The notes under the pieces: model-generated
Told to the model about the DNA's origin: nothing
What the model saw: only the letters and a program-made list of their open reading frames with translations
Databases searched by the model: none
From: Streptomyces sp. CB02009
GTDB lineage: Bacteria; Actinomycetota; Actinomycetes; Streptomycetales; Streptomycetaceae
Assembly (NCBI RefSeq): GCF_001905825.1
Contig: NZ_LIVV01000005.1
Location: 594,530 to 658,529 of the forward strand
DNA: 64,000 nt
Direction of reading: 5' to 3'
Program-made: the position numbers and the translations under genes
Shown here: one piece after another, positions 16,454 to 24,808 of the stretch
Layout of the letters: each line of letters opens with the position of its first letter
How positions within the stretch are numbered: the first letter of the stretch is position 1

Positions 16454-17709
16454 CCCGGGCGAACGGCGACGACGGGGACGACGTCGCACGCGCCCCGTGG
16501 ATACCCGGGCCGCGCCGGGCGGCGGACGACCACGCCGACCTGACGGCCGACCCCGGTGGAGCCCCGGAGGAGGAGAAGCCCGGGGCGGAGCCCGAGCCCG
16601 ACGTACCCGTCCTGACGCACGGGGTGCTCAAGTCCCTTCTCGGGGCCTGGGCGCTTTCGGCGTGCTCGCCCGGGGAGACGCAGGCCGTCGAGGACCATCT
16701 GACGGCCTGCGCGCCGTGCGCGGACGAGGCGCTGCGGCTCCGGGACGCGGTGGCGCTGCTGCACGAGGACCGCGATCTGGACCTCGACCCGCTGCTGCGG
16801 TCCCGGGTGCTCGAGAACTGCCTGGGCCGGCGGCCGGCCCGCATCCCGGTGCCGGAGTGGGTCACGCCGTACGACGCGGAGACCGCGCGGCTCGACGCCC
16901 TGCTCCGGGACATCGGCGAGTCGGAGTGGCACGCGCCGGTCCGGCTGAAGTGGTACGAGGAGGGCCGCATCGTGCGCCGGAAGGCGACGGTCGCCGCGGT
17001 CATGGGGCACCTCCTCGCGGTGGACGGGCTCGTGTCGGCGGCGCTCGGCCTGGAGGACCCGCTGGGCGCGGGAACCCCGGAGCTGTCGCCGTCCGAGCGG
17101 ACGGAGGCGCTCTGGTCGGGCCTCGACCGGCCGCCGAACCGGTCGATCCGCGGCCCCTGGCGGGACCAGAGCCACACGCTGATCCGGACGGTGTCGTTCG
17201 CGGGGCGCGGCGTGGCGGACCTGACGGTCACGTACAAGGACTTCGCGCTGCCGCTGCGGGACTCCCTCCTCGAGCGGGCCTTCGAGTGCTGGGTGCACGC
17301 GGACGACATCGCGAACGCGGTGGCGTACCCGTACGCGGCGCCGAGCGGGGCGCATCTGCACAGCATGATCGACCTGGCCGCGCGGCTGCTCCCGGGCGCC
17401 CTGGCGAACCGCCGCCGCACCGGCCTCGCGTCCCCGGCCCGCCATCTGGTCGAGGCGGGCACGCCGGGCCGCTCGCTGCACCTGGAGGTGGAGGGCTCGG
17501 GCGGCGGCCACTGGTACATCGCGCTGGACTCCCCGGCGGCACTCGGCTCGCCGGAGCGGGTGGTGGCGCAGGTGGCGATGGACGGGGTGGAGTTCTGCCA
17601 GCTGGTGGCGGGGCACATCTCCCCGGCCGAGGCGGCGGCGGGCCAGGACGGCGACCGCGAGGCGATCGGGGACGTGCTGTCGGCGGTGGCGTCGCTGAGC
17701 CGGCTGTAG
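16450..17709 (+). CDS. Zinc-finger anti-sigma factor fused to an MDMPI (DinB-like) domain
   Basis: 419 residues. A disordered acidic N-terminus of 50 residues is followed by a zf-HC2 anti-sigma domain with the ZAS motif HxxxCxxC (H83, C87, C90 in EDHLTACAPC). A maleylpyruvate-isomerase-like four-helix domain occupies about residues 150-290, and a beta-rich C-terminal domain follows. The protein should bind and inactivate the sigma factor encoded just upstream, to which it is translationally coupled. The MDMPI part may sense a thiol or metal ligand, which is inference. There is no obvious membrane helix, so it is a cytoplasmic sensor. Confidence 0.88.
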   Translation: MTRANGDDGDDVARAPWIPGPRRAADDHADLTADPGGAPEEEKPGAEPEPDVPVLTHGVLKSLLGAWALSACSPGETQAVEDHLTACAPCADEALRLRDAVALLHEDRDLDLDPLLRSRVLENCLGRRPARIPVPEWVTPYDAETARLDALLRDIGESEWHAPVRLKWYEEGRIVRRKATVAAVMGHLLAVDGLVSAALGLEDPLGAGTPELSPSERTEALWSGLDRPPNRSIRGPWRDQSHTLIRTVSFAGRGVADLTVTYKDFALPLRDSLLERAFECWVHADDIANAVAYPYAAPSGAHLHSMIDLAARLLPGALANRRRTGLASPARHLVEAGTPGRSLHLEVEGSGGGHWYIALDSPAALGSPERVVAQVAMDGVEFCQLVAGHISPAEAAAGQDGDREAIGDVLSAVASLSRL

Positions 17710-17794
17710 GCGCTCGGCCGGGGCGTCGCTGAGCCGGCTGTAGGGCGCTCCGCCGGGGCGTCGCTGAGCCGGCTGTAAGGCGCTCCGCCGGGGC
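17691..17794. repeat. 34-35 base tandem repeat x3 containing the gene end
   Basis: Three near-identical units (17691-17724, 17725-17759, 17760-17794) start GTCGCTGAGCCGGCTGTA. The first unit encodes the last residues (SLSRL) and stop codon of the anti-sigma factor. The next two repeat that coding end and stop in non-coding DNA. Confidence 0.85.
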
Positions 17795-17806
17795 GCCCGG
17801 AGCGCC
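17779..17806. terminator. Bidirectional hairpin terminator
   Basis: GGCGCTCCG (17779-17787) pairs perfectly with CGGAGCGCC (17798-17806) across a 10-base loop, between the convergent anti-sigma and purU genes. There is no U-tract. The left arm is inside the last tandem repeat unit. Confidence 0.65.
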
Positions 17807-17824
17807 GTGGCGCGTGCTACGGGA

Positions 17825-18676
17825 TTACGCGAAGACCACCGTGCGGCGGCCGTTCAGCAGGATGCGGTGTTCCGCGTGCCACTTCACCGCGCGGGCCAGC
17901 GCCTGGCACTCGACGTCGCGGCCGATCGCGACCAGCTGGTCCGGGGTCACGTCGTGGGCGACGCGCTCGACCTCCTGCTCGATGATCGGGCCCTCGTCGA
18001 GGTCGGCCGTCACGTAGTGGGCGGTCGCGCCGATCAGCTTCACACCGCGCGTGTACGCCTGGTGGTAGGGCTTGGCGCCCTTGAAGCTCGGGAGGAACGA
18101 GTGGTGGATGTTGATGATCCGCCCGGAGAGCTGCTTGCAGAGGTCGTCGGAGAGGACCTGCATGTAGCGGGCGAGGACGACCAGTTCGACGTTCTCCTCG
18201 CGGACCAGGTCCAGGAGCTCGGCCTCGGCCTCCGCCTTGTTGTCCTTGGTGACGGGGATGTGCCGGAAGGGCAGCGCGTACGAGCCGACGAGTTCCTCGA
18301 AGTCGGTGTGGTTGGAGACGACCGCCACGATCTCCACCGGCAGCGCGCCGATCCGCGAGCGGAACAGCAGGTCGTTCAGGCAGTGGCCGAACTTGGACAC
18401 CATGAGGACGACCCGCATGCGCTGGTCGGCGCGGTGGATCTGCCAGTCCATCTCGAAGGAGTCGCCGACGGCGACGAAGCTGGCGCGCAGCTTGTCGACG
18501 TTCACCGGTGCCTCGGCCGAGAAGTGGACCCGCATGAAGAACAGCCCGGTGTCGCGGTCTCCGAACTGCTGACTGTCCTCGATGTTGCAGCCGGTGATGA
18601 AGAGGTAGCTCGACACGGCGTGCACGATGCCCTGCTTGTCGGGGCACGAGAGGGTGAGGACGTACTGGTCGGTCAT
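17825..18676 (-). CDS. purU: Formyltetrahydrofolate deformylase
   Basis: 283 residues. The N-terminal ACT domain (MTDQYVLTLSCPDKQGIVHAV) and C-terminal formyltransferase domain match PurU along the full length. Active-site motifs are INIHHSFLPSFKGAKPY and ATAHYVTADLDEGPIIEQ. The enzyme hydrolyses 10-formyl-THF to formate and THF, balancing one-carbon pools. It corresponds to SCO4403 by neighbourhood and sits next to the SCO4402-family gene as in S. coelicolor. Confidence 0.95.
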   Translation of the reverse strand: MTDQYVLTLSCPDKQGIVHAVSSYLFITGCNIEDSQQFGDRDTGLFFMRVHFSAEAPVNVDKLRASFVAVGDSFEMDWQIHRADQRMRVVLMVSKFGHCLNDLLFRSRIGALPVEIVAVVSNHTDFEELVGSYALPFRHIPVTKDNKAEAEAELLDLVREENVELVVLARYMQVLSDDLCKQLSGRIINIHHSFLPSFKGAKPYHQAYTRGVKLIGATAHYVTADLDEGPIIEQEVERVAHDVTPDQLVAIGRDVECQALARAVKWHAEHRILLNGRRTVVFA

Positions 18677-18722
18677 CCCGTCAGCCTGCCATATCCGGAG
18701 CCGCGTGGTGACCCACCGTCCG

Positions 18723-19229
18723 TCAGGCGGACCCCGTCATGATGTGCAGCACGTCGAGGGAGCGCGGTGGCGTGTCCGGGTCCTCCCCGTCCGCCTGGGC
18801 GAGGCGTACGTGGGCCTCGCGGGCGGCCCGGACGGCCTCGGGCCATCCGGGGTGCTGGAGGTAGGCGGAGACGGGGGCGTCGGGACCCACCTGGTGCATG
18901 ATGCGCAGCACCCGCAGGACGGCGACGTCGACGAGGGCTGCCTCGCCGGTGTCGCGGAAGATCGAGCCGACGTACTTCTCGGCGGACCAGTTGTCGAGCC
19001 AGGTGTCCTCGACCAGGCGGTAGACGGCGTCGGTGACGTCGCCGTACCCGTCGAGGCCGGCCAGCCAGGTGGTCTCGTGGAACCCGGGGTCGGAGAGCAT
19101 GTGCAGCGCCGAGCGCACGTTGCTGCGCCAGCGCCACCACGGCATGTCGTTGAGCGGCATGCCGCCCATGGTGGAGGAGCGACGGCCGCGACGGGAAGAG
19201 TTCACCGAACCGGAGACTGGACTGGACAC
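18723..19229 (-). CDS. SCO4402-family protein, function unknown
   Basis: 168 residues from GTG 19229, or 148 from the ATG at 19169 (MGGMPLNDMPWWRWRSNVR), which is the likely core start. The protein is Trp-rich near the N-terminus and mostly helical afterwards, with no signal peptide, membrane helix or catalytic motif that I recognise. It is conserved next to purU in Streptomyces. Neither start has a convincing ribosome binding site. Confidence 0.8.
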   Translation of the reverse strand: MSSPVSGSVNSSRRGRRSSTMGGMPLNDMPWWRWRSNVRSALHMLSDPGFHETTWLAGLDGYGDVTDAVYRLVEDTWLDNWSAEKYVGSIFRDTGEAALVDVAVLRVLRIMHQVGPDAPVSAYLQHPGWPEAVRAAREAHVRLAQADGEDPDTPPRSLDVLHIMTGSA

Positions 19230-19349
19230 GTTTCGATCGTACGTTCCCCTGTCCGATCACCGGAGCCGCCCCCTCGTAGCCCCCGTAATTCACCTCGACG
19301 TCACCCGCTGTTGAACCGTGCTCACTCCCGCGTTACCCATGGGGCGGAA

Positions 19350-20708
19350 ATGTGCGTGTCCATGACCGGACGGCGACTGACCTCACTCCTCGCGTACGTC
19401 ACGACCGCGACGGCCGGAGCCTCGTTGCTCACCGGTTGTGGCGTGCTCCCTGGAACCACGGGGGGTTCCAGGGAGCCCGTCACCGTGATGACGTGGGCTC
19501 CCGACCAGACCCGCGCCACCAATATGCCCGGAATGCCCGCCATGGCGCAGACCTTCGCCCGCTGGGTCAACTCCCAGGGCGGCATCGACGGCCACGAGCT
19601 GCGCATCCTCACCTGCAACGAGCACAACACCACCACCGGCGCCGCGGCCTGCGCCCGCCGCGCCGTCCGGGAGAAGGCGGTCGCCGTCGTCGGCTCGTAC
19701 AGCCAGAACGGACGCGCCTTCATGGCCCCCCTGGAGGCCGCGGGCATCCCGTACATCGGCGGCTACGGCATCTCGGAGGACGAGTTCACCAGCCCGCTCT
19801 CCTACCCCGTCAACGGCGGCCAGGCCTCGCTCATCGCGGGTCACGGCATGCAGCTCGCCGCGTCCTGCCGCCGGGTCTCGCTCGTCCGGCCCGACACCCT
19901 CGCCGGCGACAAGTTCCCCGAGCTCCTCAACTCGGGCCTGCGCAAGGCGAGCCACCGCAGCGCCGTCGACATCCCCGCCGTCGAGGACGCCGCCGAGTAC
20001 ACCGAGCCCGCCACCGAGGCCCGCGAGAAGGCCGGCGACGAGGACGGCTGCGTCACCGCCGTGCTCGGCGAGCGCACCCAGACGTTCTTCGACTCCTTCC
20101 GCCGCCTCCCGCAGCAGGACGGGGACGGCGGGAACGGGGACGGCGGGGACGGGAAGGGGAACGGGAACGGCGGGAACGGGGACGGCTCGGGCGACGCGTC
20201 CGGCAAGAAGGAGGAGGACGGCGTGCGGATCTCGTCCGTCCTCGGCAGCGTCGGCCAGCCCGTGATCGACCGCACCGGCGGCGCCCACAGCCCCTTCGAG
20301 GGCGCGTTCGTCACCGGCTGGTACCCGGAGGCGTCCGACAAGAGCTGGGCGCCGATGCGGAAGGTCATCCAGGAGCACGCCTTCGCCGACAACCGGGTCG
20401 ACCCCGCCGACGCGGGCGTCCAGACCACCTGGATCGCCTACACGGTCCTCAAGGAGGTCGTCGAGTCCCTCGACACCGACACGGTCACCGCCACCCGGAT
20501 CGCGTACGCCCTCGACCGGGGCGCGCGGATCGACACCGGCGGCCTGACTCCGACCCTGCGCTGGAAGTACGAGGACCTGCTCGGCGCGCCGGGCTTCCCC
20601 CGGATCGTCAACCACGAGGTGACGTTCCAGGTGGTCCGCGAGGGCCGGCTGGTGGCGCAGCAGCCCGGTTTCGTCGACGTCGGCGAGACCGTCCTGAGCG
20701 CCCCCTGA
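19350..20708 (+). CDS. ABC transporter substrate-binding lipoprotein (LivJ-type)
   Basis: 452 residues. The signal peptide ends in a lipobox LLTGC (Cys30), so it is a lipoprotein anchored outside the membrane. The rest resembles type I periplasmic binding proteins of the branched-chain amino acid/amide class (Peripla_BP_6). There is an inserted low-complexity stretch at residues 256-291 made of Gly, Asp, Asn and Lys, between two secondary-structure elements of the second lobe. Start ATG 19350 or 19362. No permease or ATPase genes are adjacent, so it is an orphan sensor or transporter component. Confidence 0.85.
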   Translation: MCVSMTGRRLTSLLAYVTTATAGASLLTGCGVLPGTTGGSREPVTVMTWAPDQTRATNMPGMPAMAQTFARWVNSQGGIDGHELRILTCNEHNTTTGAAACARRAVREKAVAVVGSYSQNGRAFMAPLEAAGIPYIGGYGISEDEFTSPLSYPVNGGQASLIAGHGMQLAASCRRVSLVRPDTLAGDKFPELLNSGLRKASHRSAVDIPAVEDAAEYTEPATEAREKAGDEDGCVTAVLGERTQTFFDSFRRLPQQDGDGGNGDGGDGKGNGNGGNGDGSGDASGKKEEDGVRISSVLGSVGQPVIDRTGGAHSPFEGAFVTGWYPEASDKSWAPMRKVIQEHAFADNRVDPADAGVQTTWIAYTVLKEVVESLDTDTVTATRIAYALDRGARIDTGGLTPTLRWKYEDLLGAPGFPRIVNHEVTFQVVREGRLVAQQPGFVDVGETVLSAP

Positions 20709-20778
20709 GCCGCGCCCGCCGTGGCGCTCGCCGCGGCGGGCGCCACGGTCCTCGTCGCGGCTCTCGTCGCGGCCGGGA

Positions 20779-22263
20779 CTACAGCTGGGTGTACGCCCGC
20801 TTCTCCAGGCCGTACTTCGAGGCCGTCGGGTTCCACAGCGAGGCCGCCTGCTTCTTGGCGGCGGTGGCCTCGCCGCTCTTGTTGTTCGCCGCGGCCAGCC
20901 GCGGGGTGGAGCGGGCCTTGCCGCCCTTGCAGGCCTTCTTGTCCTTCATCTGGTCGCCCCAGGCCGCGTAATGGTCGTCCGCCGCCGCCGAGGCCTCCCA
21001 GGCCTTGGTGAGCGCGGCCGTCAGGGCCGGGTTGTCCGGGATCTTGTCGACCGACAACGACTGGAGCTTGGTGACCAGGCTCCGGCGCTGCTCGGCGGCG
21101 CCCCGCAGGTCGCTCGCGGCCTTGTCCAGGTTCTTGCACTGCTTGATGGACTCGACCGAGCTGATGACCGTGTCACGGCTGTCGCTGCTGGTCGCGAGGA
21201 GCTTGCTCAGCTCCTTCGCCTGCGGCTCCGCCGGGTCGGCCGGCTTCTCGGCGGGCTCGGTCGTCGCCTCGCCCGACGGCGCGGCGGAGCTCTGCGCCAC
21301 GGTCTGGGGGCCCTTCTCGGGGCTCTTGTCCTCGTCACCGCCGCTGAGCAGCGCGCCGGCCCCGAGGCCGACGACCGCGCAGCCGACGACGACGGCGGCG
21401 ATCAGCGCGACCGGGGACTTGCGGCGCGGGGGCTCGGGGTCGGCACCGTCGTCGTAGTAGGCACCCTCGTACCCGTACTGCTGCGGGGGCGCCGGCGGCT
21501 GGTGGTGCTGCTGGTGCTGCGGCGGCTGGTGCTGCTGGTACGGGGCCGGGGCGGGCTGCTGGTACGCCTGCGCGTGCGGCTGCTGCGGCGCCCGCGGCGC
21601 CTCCGTACGGAAGAGGTTGTCGAACTCGGCGGGCGGCTGCCGCTCCCCGGGCTCCTGCGCCGGTACGGGGGCGATGTACTGGGTCGCGTCGGAGGCGCCC
21701 GCGGGCCCCGGGCCCTGCGCCTGGAGCGGCCCGGTGCCCAGGAACTGGGTCTGCGCGCCCCCGCCCTGCTGCGGCGGCACGGGGGCGATGTGCTGGGTGG
21801 CCTGCATGTCCCCGGCCGGCGGCGGATAGCCGTACCCGGGCTGCTGACCGGGCTGCGGCATCCCGCCGTGCGCCTGGTGCGGGTACCCGTAGCCCTGCTG
21901 CTGCCCCGGCGCCTGCGGCATCCCGCCCTGGACCGGGGACACCGGCGGCATCCCGCCAGGCACCGGGGGTATGTGCTGGGTCGCCTGCATGTCGGCGCCG
22001 CCCGGGGCACCCGGCCCCGGGTAGCCGTAGCCGGCCTGCGGCCCGCCCTGCGGGACCGGCGGCAGGTACTGGGTGGACTGCATGTCGGCACCGCCCGGCG
22101 CCGCCTCCGGAGGCAGGGGCTGCGCGGGCGGCAGCGGCTGCCCGCCCTGCGCCGCGCCGGCGGGACCCCAGGCGCCACCGTACGGCTGTGCTCCCCCTGA
22201 AGCGTTCTGCGCCGGGGGCACCGCCGGGTACTGCGGCTCCGGACCCTGTCCGTTCTGCGTCAC
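20779..22263 (-). CDS. Pro/Gln-rich repeat protein with a single membrane helix
   Basis: 494 residues in three parts. Residues 1-270 are disordered and Pro/Gln/Gly-rich, with four copies of an ATQ(Y/H)(I/L)xPVP motif (residues 60-71, 91-102, 152-163, 192-201), several GYGYP units and an EFDNLF motif (213-219). One transmembrane helix follows at about 284-307. The C-terminal, probably extracellular, part is helical with an alanine-rich region and conserved Cys and Trp. The TQ-containing repeats look like Ser/Thr-kinase or FHA-domain targets (inference). No known enzyme domain is present. It is convergent with the lipoprotein gene. Confidence 0.85.
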   Translation of the reverse strand: MTQNGQGPEPQYPAVPPAQNASGGAQPYGGAWGPAGAAQGGQPLPPAQPLPPEAAPGGADMQSTQYLPPVPQGGPQAGYGYPGPGAPGGADMQATQHIPPVPGGMPPVSPVQGGMPQAPGQQQGYGYPHQAHGGMPQPGQQPGYGYPPPAGDMQATQHIAPVPPQQGGGAQTQFLGTGPLQAQGPGPAGASDATQYIAPVPAQEPGERQPPAEFDNLFRTEAPRAPQQPHAQAYQQPAPAPYQQHQPPQHQQHHQPPAPPQQYGYEGAYYDDGADPEPPRRKSPVALIAAVVVGCAVVGLGAGALLSGGDEDKSPEKGPQTVAQSSAAPSGEATTEPAEKPADPAEPQAKELSKLLATSSDSRDTVISSVESIKQCKNLDKAASDLRGAAEQRRSLVTKLQSLSVDKIPDNPALTAALTKAWEASAAADDHYAAWGDQMKDKKACKGGKARSTPRLAAANNKSGEATAAKKQAASLWNPTASKYGLEKRAYTQL

Positions 22264-22405
22264 CGGGACTCCTACTGATGGACCTACGGAATCGTCGGCT
22301 CACGCTACCGGGTGCGCCCGGGGCTCCGCACACACGTGTGAGCCCGGTTACACAACCTTCGCGAACGGCGGCGCTCCCCGCCGGGACCGGCGCGCCCGGC
22401 GGACC

Positions 22406-23788
22406 CTAGGCGGCGTGGAGCTCCATGCGCGCCCCGAACTCCCGTACCACCGCCTCTCCCGCGTACGGCTCCAGACGCTCCCGCAGGTCCTCCAGGTACT
22501 CCGCGCCCCTCGACGACCGCAGCGTGCCCAGCAGTTCGAGCGCGCGCGTGCCCGTGCGGCAGGCCTGCTCGACCTCGCGCTGCTGGACCTGCGCCGAGGC
22601 GAGCAGGGCGAGGCCGATCGCCCGGCGCCGCGCGCGCGTCTCCGGGTGTCCGGCGATCGACTCCTCCGCCGCCCGCGCCGCGGCCTCCGCCCGCCCCAGG
22701 TCGCGGTAGCAGTGGGCCAGTTCGTCCGCCAGGTACGCGTGGTCGAAGTGGGCGATCCACACCGGGTCGTCGCCCGACTCGGGATCGGCCTGCTCCAGGG
22801 CCCGCACGGCACGCCCCGCCGCCGTCTCGAAGGCGCTGAGGTCGCCGAGCAGCGCGTGCCCGCGGGCCTCGGCCGCGAGGAACATCGACTCCGCGCGCGG
22901 CGGCACCTTCCCGCGCGCCCCCTCCTGCGCGGCCCGCGCCAACTGGGCGATCTCCCGGGGGTTTCCGAGCTGCGCGGCGAGATGGCTCATGGAGGCGGCG
23001 AGGACGTAGCCCCCGTAGCCCCGGTCGCCGGCGGCCTGCGCGAGCCGCAGCGCCTGGATGTAGTACCGCTGCGCGAGGCCCGGTTCGCCGGTGTCCACCG
23101 CCATGTACCCGGCGAGTTCGGTCAGTCGGGCGACCGCCGCGAACAACTGCCGGCCGACGGCCTCCCGGTACGAGCCGGACAGCATCCCCGACACCACGCT
23201 GTTGAGGTAGTGGACGACCACCGGGCGCACGTGCCCGCTGCCGAACCGCCGGTCGAGGTCCACGAGCGCCGCCGTCATCTCCCGTACGGCCGCCACGTCC
23301 GCGACCCCCACGCGCGCCCCCGCCATCCGGGCCACGTGCGTGTCGGGGCCCGTGATCAGCCAGTCCCGGCTGGGCTCGACCAGCGCGGAGGCCGCGACCG
23401 CCGAGCCGGAGAGGAAGTCGCGGCGGCCCACGTCGCTGCGCCACAGCTCGCAGACCTGCTCGATCGCGCCGGGCACGGTCGGCGCGAACTGGAGGCCCAC
23501 CCCGGCCGCCAGGTTCCGGCCGTTGGCCATGCCGACCTCGTCGATCGTGACCGTACGGCCCAGCTTGCGGCCGAGGGCCTCGGCGATGATTCCCGGTGCC
23601 CGCCCGCGCGGCTGCTGCCCGCGCAGCCAGCGCGCCACCGACGTCTTGTCGTACCGCAGGTCGAGGCCGCGCTCCGCGCCGACCATGTTGACCCTGCGGG
23701 CGAGGCCGGCGTTGGAGCAGCCCGCCTCCTGGATGAGCGCCTGGAGCCGTTCGTTGAGCTGACGCGGAACGAGTGGCCTGGCTGCCAT
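22406..23788 (-). CDS. HTH/TPR-type transcriptional regulator (NsdA/NsdB-like)
   Basis: 460 residues starting at ATG 23788 with AGGGGG upstream. The N-terminal 70 residues carry a helix-turn-helix-like region (LNERLQALIQEAGCSNAGLARRVN ... SVARWLRG, in pieces). The remainder is a tetratricopeptide-like helical solenoid (RYYIQALRLAQAAGDRGYG, AEAAARAAEESIAGHPETR). Streptomyces proteins of this design, such as NsdA and NsdB, modulate differentiation and antibiotic production. Whether this one does is inference from architecture. Confidence 0.8.
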   Translation of the reverse strand: MAARPLVPRQLNERLQALIQEAGCSNAGLARRVNMVGAERGLDLRYDKTSVARWLRGQQPRGRAPGIIAEALGRKLGRTVTIDEVGMANGRNLAAGVGLQFAPTVPGAIEQVCELWRSDVGRRDFLSGSAVAASALVEPSRDWLITGPDTHVARMAGARVGVADVAAVREMTAALVDLDRRFGSGHVRPVVVHYLNSVVSGMLSGSYREAVGRQLFAAVARLTELAGYMAVDTGEPGLAQRYYIQALRLAQAAGDRGYGGYVLAASMSHLAAQLGNPREIAQLARAAQEGARGKVPPRAESMFLAAEARGHALLGDLSAFETAAGRAVRALEQADPESGDDPVWIAHFDHAYLADELAHCYRDLGRAEAAARAAEESIAGHPETRARRRAIGLALLASAQVQQREVEQACRTGTRALELLGTLRSSRGAEYLEDLRERLEPYAGEAVVREFGARMELHAA

Positions 23789-24046
23789 GAGTACCCCCTG
23801 AGGCCGTGCGGTGATCATCGGAGGTGAGATCACTGCCCGGCGGATATCCGGTCAATGCCGATGTGAACACGCGAAACCGGACACGTCGGTTGCGATGCCG
23901 CCGCCGGCGCCCCCACCCGTCCGTACCCACCCCAGCTCTCCGGGCCCCCGCGCGCCCCCGCCCGTGCACCGATGCGCCCCGCATGCAGGATCGATGCCTC
24001 ACCCCGCTCGACACCCTGGCCGTAACCCCAGGTGGCGGGGGAAGTT

Positions 24047-24733
24047 GTGTTCCACGTGGAAGAGACCATCGGAGTCACGGAAGCCGCACAGATCCCCCAG
24101 CAGCGCGGCGAGCTGCTGCTGGACAGTGCCGTGCGGTACGCGGAAGAGCGGCACTGGGACGTGTTTCCCGGGACCTGGCTGGAGGCCGTCGAGGGCCGGG
24201 AGCGCTGCTCCTGCGGGGCGGAAGCGTGCGCCCTGCCCGGCGCCCACGCGGTCAGGCCCGACTGGTCGACACAGGCGACCGGCAGCGGGGTCGGAGCCCG
24301 GCGCATGTGGTCGAAACAGCCGAAGTCGTCGATCCTGCTGCCGACCGGCCGCACCTTCGACGCGATCGAGGTGCCCGAGTCCGCCGGGTTCCTGGCGCTC
24401 GCCCGGATGGAGCGGATGGAGCTGACGCTCGGCCCGGTCACCTGCACCCCGGACCGCCGGATGTTCTTCTTCGTCCTGCCCGGCGCCGCGGCCAAGGTGC
24501 CCGACCTCGTCCGCAAGCTCGGCTGGGTCCCGGCCTCCATCGACCTCACCACCCGCGGCGAGGGCCACTACGTGGCGGCCCCGCCCACCCGCGTCGGCGG
24601 CAGCGGCGCGGTCCAGTGGGCCCGGCGCCCCACCCCGGCGAACCGCTGGCTCCCCGACGCCGAGGAACTGATCAGCGCCCTCGCGTACGCGTGCGGCCGG
24701 GAGGCGGCGGAGGCGAGGAGCCGCACGTCTTAA
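24047..24733 (+). CDS. PrimPol-like (bifunctional DNA primase/polymerase N-terminal) protein
   Basis: 228 residues. The N-terminal YAEERHWDVFPGTWLE and the CSCGAEACALPGAH knuckle followed by RMWSKQPKSSILLPTGRTFDAIEVPE match the layout of stand-alone prim-pol N-domain proteins of Streptomyces. The position where replicative members have catalytic acidic residues reads AIEVPE, so it may be a non-catalytic relative. I prefer GTG 24047 (MFHVEETIG) because GGGGGAA precedes it; GTG 24032 is the alternative. A perfect TTCCACGTGGAA palindrome overlaps codons 2-5. Confidence 0.75.
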   Translation: MFHVEETIGVTEAAQIPQQRGELLLDSAVRYAEERHWDVFPGTWLEAVEGRERCSCGAEACALPGAHAVRPDWSTQATGSGVGARRMWSKQPKSSILLPTGRTFDAIEVPESAGFLALARMERMELTLGPVTCTPDRRMFFFVLPGAAAKVPDLVRKLGWVPASIDLTTRGEGHYVAAPPTRVGGSGAVQWARRPTPANRWLPDAEELISALAYACGREAAEARSRTS

Positions 24734-24808
24734 CCCCTGGGTCCCCGCGGGCCCCGCCCTTAGGGTGGGCCCGTAAGACACACGGGGACGACGAGGGGCA
24801 GACAGACC

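Noticed and set aside
18627..19349. Upstream extension of the substrate-binding lipoprotein gene
   Set aside because: The extension overlaps the SCO4402-family gene and would bury the signal peptide and lipobox; the start at 19350 is required for secretion.
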